From Methanobacteriota archaeon (GTDB taxonomy: Archaea; Thermoplasmatota; Thermoplasmata; RBG-16-68-12): 9,158 nt of DNA. Made by a program: the position numbers and the translations under genes. The stretch spans positions 1 to 9,158 of the forward strand of contig VBMR01000056.1 in NCBI GenBank assembly GCA_005878325.1, in the 5' to 3' direction. The notes under the pieces are model-generated. The model was not told where the DNA came from, did no database searches, and worked only from the letters and a program-made list of their open reading frames with translations. Every line of letters begins with the position of its first letter. Position 1 is the first letter of the stretch. Below, one piece after another: positions 6,546-9,158 of this stretch.

Positions 6546-6588
6546 TTACGGCGAGGCCGCGACCTACTTCTGGGGGAGCGAGGTCACC

Positions 6589-7821
6589 ATGGAAGAAAGC
6601 ATCTTCCAACCGTACCTGGGCACTCGGACGATCTTCAAAATGGACCGCGAAATCTTGCGGCCCTCTTACCTGCCCGAGCGCTTGCCGCACCGGGAGGGCC
6701 ACATCGACCAGCTCGCGCAGATCCTCGTCGGGGCGCTGAAGGGCGAGCGCCCGAGCAACGTCCTCATCTTCGGCAAGACGGGCTCCGGCAAGACGGCGGT
6801 CGTGAAGTACATCGAGAACGAGTTCCGGAAGGCCGACGGCGCGCGGATGGTCCAGTACTTCTACCTGAACTGCGAGATCGTCGACACTCCCTATGGAGTG
6901 CTCCAGTCGATCGGGAACAAATTGATCGAGAACTTCCACCAGCGAATTCCCTTCACCGGCCTGTCGACGGACCGCGTGTACAACCTGCTCCTGGAAAAGC
7001 TCGACGAGGAAAAGCGGGTGGTGATCGTCGCCCTCGACGAGATCGACAAGATCGTCCAAAAGAACGGGGACGACATCCTGTACCAGTTGCTGAAGATCAA
7101 CGACGACCTCGCGAAGGCCCGGGTCTCGATCATCGGGATTTCGAACGACCTCAAGTTCACGGAGTACCTGGATCCCCGGGTCCGGTCCCGGTTGGCGGAC
7201 GAGAAGATGGTCTTCCCGCCCTACAACGCGGAGGAACTCTTCGACATCCTCTCGGAGCGGTCCCGGCTCGCGTTCGAGAACGGGATCGCCGACGAGGCCG
7301 TCCTGCATCTGATCGCCGCCCTCGCGGCCCAGGAGCACGGGGACGCCCGGCGGGCCCTCGACTTATTGCGCGTGAGCGCGGAGCTCGCGGAGCGCCAAGG
7401 GGACGAGCACATCACGGAAGAACACGTCCAGCGGGCGAAGAACAAGATCGAGCTCGATACGGTGGTCGAGGCGGTCAAGAGCCTGCCGACGCAATCGAAG
7501 GTCATCCTCCTCGGGATCCTCCTGAACGAGGAGATCGGGAACCCGAAGCTGACGACGGGCGAGCTATACACGACCTACCAGGAACTGTGCCGCAAGACGG
7601 GTCTTTCGCCCCTCACGCAGCGGCGGGTCACGGACCTGATCTCGGAGTTGGACATGCTCGGGCTCGCCCACGCCCGGGTCCGGTCCTTCGGCCGAGGGGG
7701 CCGGACGAAGGAGATCCAAGGGTCCGTGCCCACCCTGGATGTGAAGAAGGTCCTCGAGAAGGATGAGATCCTCGCGGAGGCACGAGGCTACCGACTCCGG
7801 GTCCAGACGACGCTCCTCTAG
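6589..7821 (+). CDS. cdc6: Orc1/Cdc6 replication initiator AAA+ ATPase
   Basis: This 410-aa protein is an archaeal origin-recognition and MCM-loading factor. The AAA+ domain shows Walker A GKTGSGKT (62-69), Walker B VVIVALDEID (144-153), sensor 1 GISND (183-187) and the sensor 2 region GDARRALDLLR (251-261). The family-specific stretch RVRSRLADEKMVFPPYNAEE (197-216) is present. The C-terminal winged helix spans about 290-390, with YTTYQELCRKTGLSPLTQRR and a basic wing, VRSFGRGGRTKEI. I chose the ATG at 6589 because the protein then begins MEESIFQPYLGTRTIF, as expected for the family. It has GAGGT at 6580-6584 or GGGGGAG slightly upstream as a ribosome-binding site. Upstream in-frame codons to 6289 look non-coding. 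The stop shares a CTAG with the convergent signal peptidase gene. The candidate origin lies directly upstream, matching common archaeal arrangement. Confidence 0.96.
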   Translation: MEESIFQPYLGTRTIFKMDREILRPSYLPERLPHREGHIDQLAQILVGALKGERPSNVLIFGKTGSGKTAVVKYIENEFRKADGARMVQYFYLNCEIVDTPYGVLQSIGNKLIENFHQRIPFTGLSTDRVYNLLLEKLDEEKRVVIVALDEIDKIVQKNGDDILYQLLKINDDLAKARVSIIGISNDLKFTEYLDPRVRSRLADEKMVFPPYNAEELFDILSERSRLAFENGIADEAVLHLIAALAAQEHGDARRALDLLRVSAELAERQGDEHITEEHVQRAKNKIELDTVVEAVKSLPTQSKVILLGILLNEEIGNPKLTTGELYTTYQELCRKTGLSPLTQRRVTDLISELDMLGLAHARVRSFGRGGRTKEIQGSVPTLDVKKVLEKDEILAEARGYRLRVQTTLL

Positions 7822-8858
7822 AGTACTTCGTCGTCGTCGAGCGGCTCGTCCCATGTGCCCGGATTTCCTTCCGCGTCCGTCGGGTCCCTCACGGGAATGG
7901 TTCGTTTCTTCCACGGCCAGTTGATCTTCGGCATGTGGGGGGACACGAACTTCGTCCATCCGCGGCCCGCGTATTCGAGGGCGAACGGCAGGGCCGCGAG
8001 GCCGATCAACGTCAGGAGGAGATCGTCCCAGCTGTTCTTAGGCGCCTCGGAGTCTCCCCATCGGTCGCAACAACTGGACGTCGGCTGGAGGGTGAGCTTC
8101 AGCAACCCGAGCCATGGGAGCTCGCCGCGCGCGCGTCCCTGGACGTCTTGGATCCTCGGTAACCAGCCCGTGTCGTACCCTTCCGAACAATCGGCCGGCT
8201 TCACCTGGCATCGAATGCGGAGGTTGTTGTCTCCCATCGTCACATATCCAGACCGCCCATCCTCCTTCGGGAGGTAGGTGAAGTTGAACCTGAGGTTGAT
8301 GTTCCGCCTGATCCCCATATTCAGGATCTCGAGGGAGATCAGAGACATCGGATTCCGGGTTGGCGTTTCGGAATTGCCGGTACGGTTCCACGCATTCCAT
8401 GATGAGTTCGATAGAGACGTGATCTCGGGCACGTCCGCGGTCTGCCGCGTCGTCCCGTTTTCGACGACCACGTGGAGGGTGACGTACATGATGGCCCGAT
8501 GGATGACGGGAGTGGAGCTTCCGTCATGCCGGAAGATGATCACGTCTCCGAAGTCCCCGTACGTAGAATAGTCGGCGGCCCGGCCCCGCACGTAGGTGAT
8601 GATGGAGTCCGTGGTCGGCGCCGCCTGTTGGAACACCATGTCCCCCGTGTCGATCACCCCGAGGCTCGACTCCGTGCCGCTGTGTTGCATCGACGAGCTT
8701 TCGACGACGACGAGGGGCGGCCAGACGCCCGCATACGCGTAGAGGGAGGCGAGGACGATCGCCACGATCGCCCCCGCGATCAGGACGTCACGAGCGAGCC
8801 CCTTCCATGGGTTTTTTTTCTCCTCCTTCTCCTGGAAGAGTCCGGAGCCGCGGGCCAT
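7818..8858 (-). CDS. Type I signal peptidase, archaeal/ER (S26B, Sec11-like) type, enlarged
   Basis: The 346-aa membrane serine protease should remove signal peptides on the outer face of the membrane. The N-terminal helix (about 23-44) is followed by the catalytic box VVVESSSMQ with Ser56 before Met57, then LGVIDTGDMVF (67-76). Box D is FGDVIIFRHDG...TPVIHRA with His120 where bacterial enzymes have Lys. Box E is GYVTMGDNN with Asp210. A segment resembling the Sec11 GxxxGxxPxxG motif is GRARGELPWLG (241-251). Odd points are a roughly 90-residue insert between His120 and Asp210 with four N-glycosylation sequons, a second hydrophobic helix (about 278-297), and a basic then acidic tail ending DEPLDDDEVL. 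The start is the ATG at 8858: a TATA box lies 30 nt upstream, while the longer reading frame would overlap the metallophosphoesterase gene. No Shine-Dalgarno is present. An A8 run encodes Lys-Lys near residue 14. Confidence 0.92.
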   Translation of the reverse strand: MARGSGLFQEKEEKKNPWKGLARDVLIAGAIVAIVLASLYAYAGVWPPLVVVESSSMQHSGTESSLGVIDTGDMVFQQAAPTTDSIITYVRGRAADYSTYGDFGDVIIFRHDGSSTPVIHRAIMYVTLHVVVENGTTRQTADVPEITSLSNSSWNAWNRTGNSETPTRNPMSLISLEILNMGIRRNINLRFNFTYLPKEDGRSGYVTMGDNNLRIRCQVKPADCSEGYDTGWLPRIQDVQGRARGELPWLGLLKLTLQPTSSCCDRWGDSEAPKNSWDDLLLTLIGLAALPFALEYAGRGWTKFVSPHMPKINWPWKKRTIPVRDPTDAEGNPGTWDEPLDDDEVL

Positions 8859-8884
8859 CGGTGCACGAAGCAAGCGACCCGCAA

Positions 8885-8891
8885 CTATAAA
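8885..8891 (-). promoter_or_regulatory. TATA box of the signal peptidase gene
   Basis: The minus strand reads TTTATAG inside GGGTTTATAGTTGC, the best match to an archaeal TATA box in the window. It is centred 30 nt from the signal peptidase ATG and lies in the 43-bp gap after the metallophosphoesterase stop. It implies an independent, probably leaderless transcript and settles the start at 8858. Confidence 0.65.
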
Positions 8892-8901
8892 CCCGCTGCG
8901 C

Positions 8902-9158
8902 CTAGAGGTCGAACACCGTGATTGAGTGACGGACCGGATACGCGACGTTGTGCACGCGGACCGAGGCGGCGCCGTCCAGGAAATCGTCCAGTCGGCTCGC
9001 GGTGGGCCGGAGCTCCGCCTCCGGGATCCCTTTGTGGATGTGGCCATGGACCACGAGGCTCGGCTTCCGCCGGAGGAGGACGGGTTCGAGGGCCTTGCAT
9101 CCCAGCTCGGGACGCCATTCGTCCTTCTCGCCCCCCATCGTCACGTAGGTCGGCGGAT
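8902..9158 (-). CDS. Calcineurin-like metallophosphoesterase, C-terminal part (5' end outside window)
   Basis: The frame is open from the right edge to a TAG stop at 8902, giving about 85 residues, so the start lies beyond the window. The metal-binding motif VVHGHIHKG (GHxH, binding two metal ions together with upstream residues not seen here) identifies the calcineurin-like phosphoesterase superfamily. The end, with ASVRVHNVAYPVRHSITVFDL, is the usual final strand pair in which the name-giving fold closes. The visible stretch upstream of the motif, PPTYVTMGGEKDEWRPELG, ends in KPSLVVHGHIH, as expected. The substrate cannot be inferred from this fragment. A GTG or ATG at 9144/9136-9138 is not the start, because the domain clearly continues upstream. 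Confidence 0.85.
   Translation of the reverse strand, partial: PPTYVTMGGEKDEWRPELGCKALEPVLLRRKPSLVVHGHIHKGIPEAELRPTASRLDDFLDGAASVRVHNVAYPVRHSITVFDL

Larger units (their letters stand above)
6202..6588. other. 387-bp intergenic region upstream of cdc6: candidate replication origin / cdc6 control region
   Basis: This is the only gap over 300 bp in a window where all other gaps are 84 bp or less. From left to right it holds a TTCCA-containing motif pair 21 bp apart (6219 and 6240), a CTTTATC TATA-like box (6271-6277), a GC-rich double hairpin (6325-6361), a 60-bp block at 68% A+T (6391-6450), a TATA-like run (6438-6449), a tandem octamer GCCATCGA at 10-bp spacing (6451-6470), and a TTCCC/GGGAA dyad (6532-6545). 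Archaeal origins are often found next to orc1/cdc6, with an AT-rich unwinding element flanked by origin recognition boxes. The composition and position fit that; no canonical full ORB is visible, so the origin call is inference. Confidence 0.4.

Noticed and set aside
6289..6588. A 100-codon in-frame N-terminal extension of cdc6 starting at a GTG
   Set aside because: The translated residues show no family similarity and cross the AT-rich block and hairpin, while the protein from 6589 begins exactly as Orc1/Cdc6 proteins do and has a ribosome-binding site.
6478..7338. A 286-codon minus-strand ORF opposite cdc6
   Set aside because: It is the antisense of the conserved AAA+ domain and is dominated by Val, Leu, Asp and Arg repeats typical of shadow frames.
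8859..9047. A 63-codon extension of the signal peptidase gene
   Set aside because: It overlaps the metallophosphoesterase gene in another frame, contains low-complexity Ser/Arg-rich sequence, and runs through the TATA box that sits 30 nt before the ATG at 8858.
1..9158. tRNA, rRNA, CRISPR or mobile-element signals
   Set aside because: No cloverleaf, repeated spacer array, transposase motif or terminal inverted repeat was seen on either strand by eye.

Overview
The window looks like chromosomal DNA from a GC-rich archaeon, most likely a euryarchaeal or Thermoplasmatota-like lineage. The markers are an Orc1/Cdc6 replication initiator, a type I signal peptidase with a Ser-His-Asp catalytic set (the archaeal/ER kind rather than the bacterial Ser-Lys kind), archaeal TATA elements, and first genes that appear leaderless. 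The lineage is an inference from gene content and from the Thermoplasma-like N-terminus of the Cdc6 protein. No database search was possible.

Layout from left to right. (1) 1-139, +: C-terminal end of an unrecognised gene. (2) 218-3154 and 3161-3856, both -: a two-gene ABC operon of the MacB/LolD/FtsX type. The ATPase is transcribed first, followed 6 bp later by a 978-aa permease with two FtsX domains. (3) 3941-4801, -: a class I SAM-dependent methyltransferase with its own promoter. (4) 4882-5691, +: NH3-dependent NAD+ synthetase (nadE), divergent from the methyltransferase across an 80-bp gap with one TATA-like element readable in both directions. (5) 5641-6201, -: a small two-helix membrane protein with a probable bacterial-PH-like domain. 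Its 3' end overlaps nadE by 51 bp tail to tail. (6) 6202-6588: the only long non-coding stretch (387 bp). It holds an AT-rich block, a strong hairpin, helically phased short repeats and TATA-like elements directly upstream of cdc6, and is the best candidate for a replication origin and cdc6 control region. (7) 6589-7821, +: orc1/cdc6. (8) 7818-8858, -: an enlarged signal peptidase whose stop codon shares a CTAG palindrome with the cdc6 stop. (9) 8902-9158, -: C-terminal part of a calcineurin-like metallophosphoesterase, cut by the window edge.

The genes are mostly unrelated housekeeping functions: replication initiation, NAD synthesis, protein secretion and membrane export. Packing is very tight, since all other gaps are 84 bp or less and two convergent pairs overlap. 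A consistent promoter pattern links them. The four minus-strand genes that start a transcription unit (ATPase, methyltransferase, PH-like protein, signal peptidase) each have a TATA-like box centred 29-31 nt upstream of the start codon and no Shine-Dalgarno sequence. The operon-internal permease and the two plus-strand genes nadE and cdc6 do have Shine-Dalgarno-like sequences. I see no tRNA, rRNA, CRISPR array, insertion sequence or other mobile element. I did not find a clearly new multi-gene system. The cdc6 upstream region and the unusual signal peptidase most deserve a second look.
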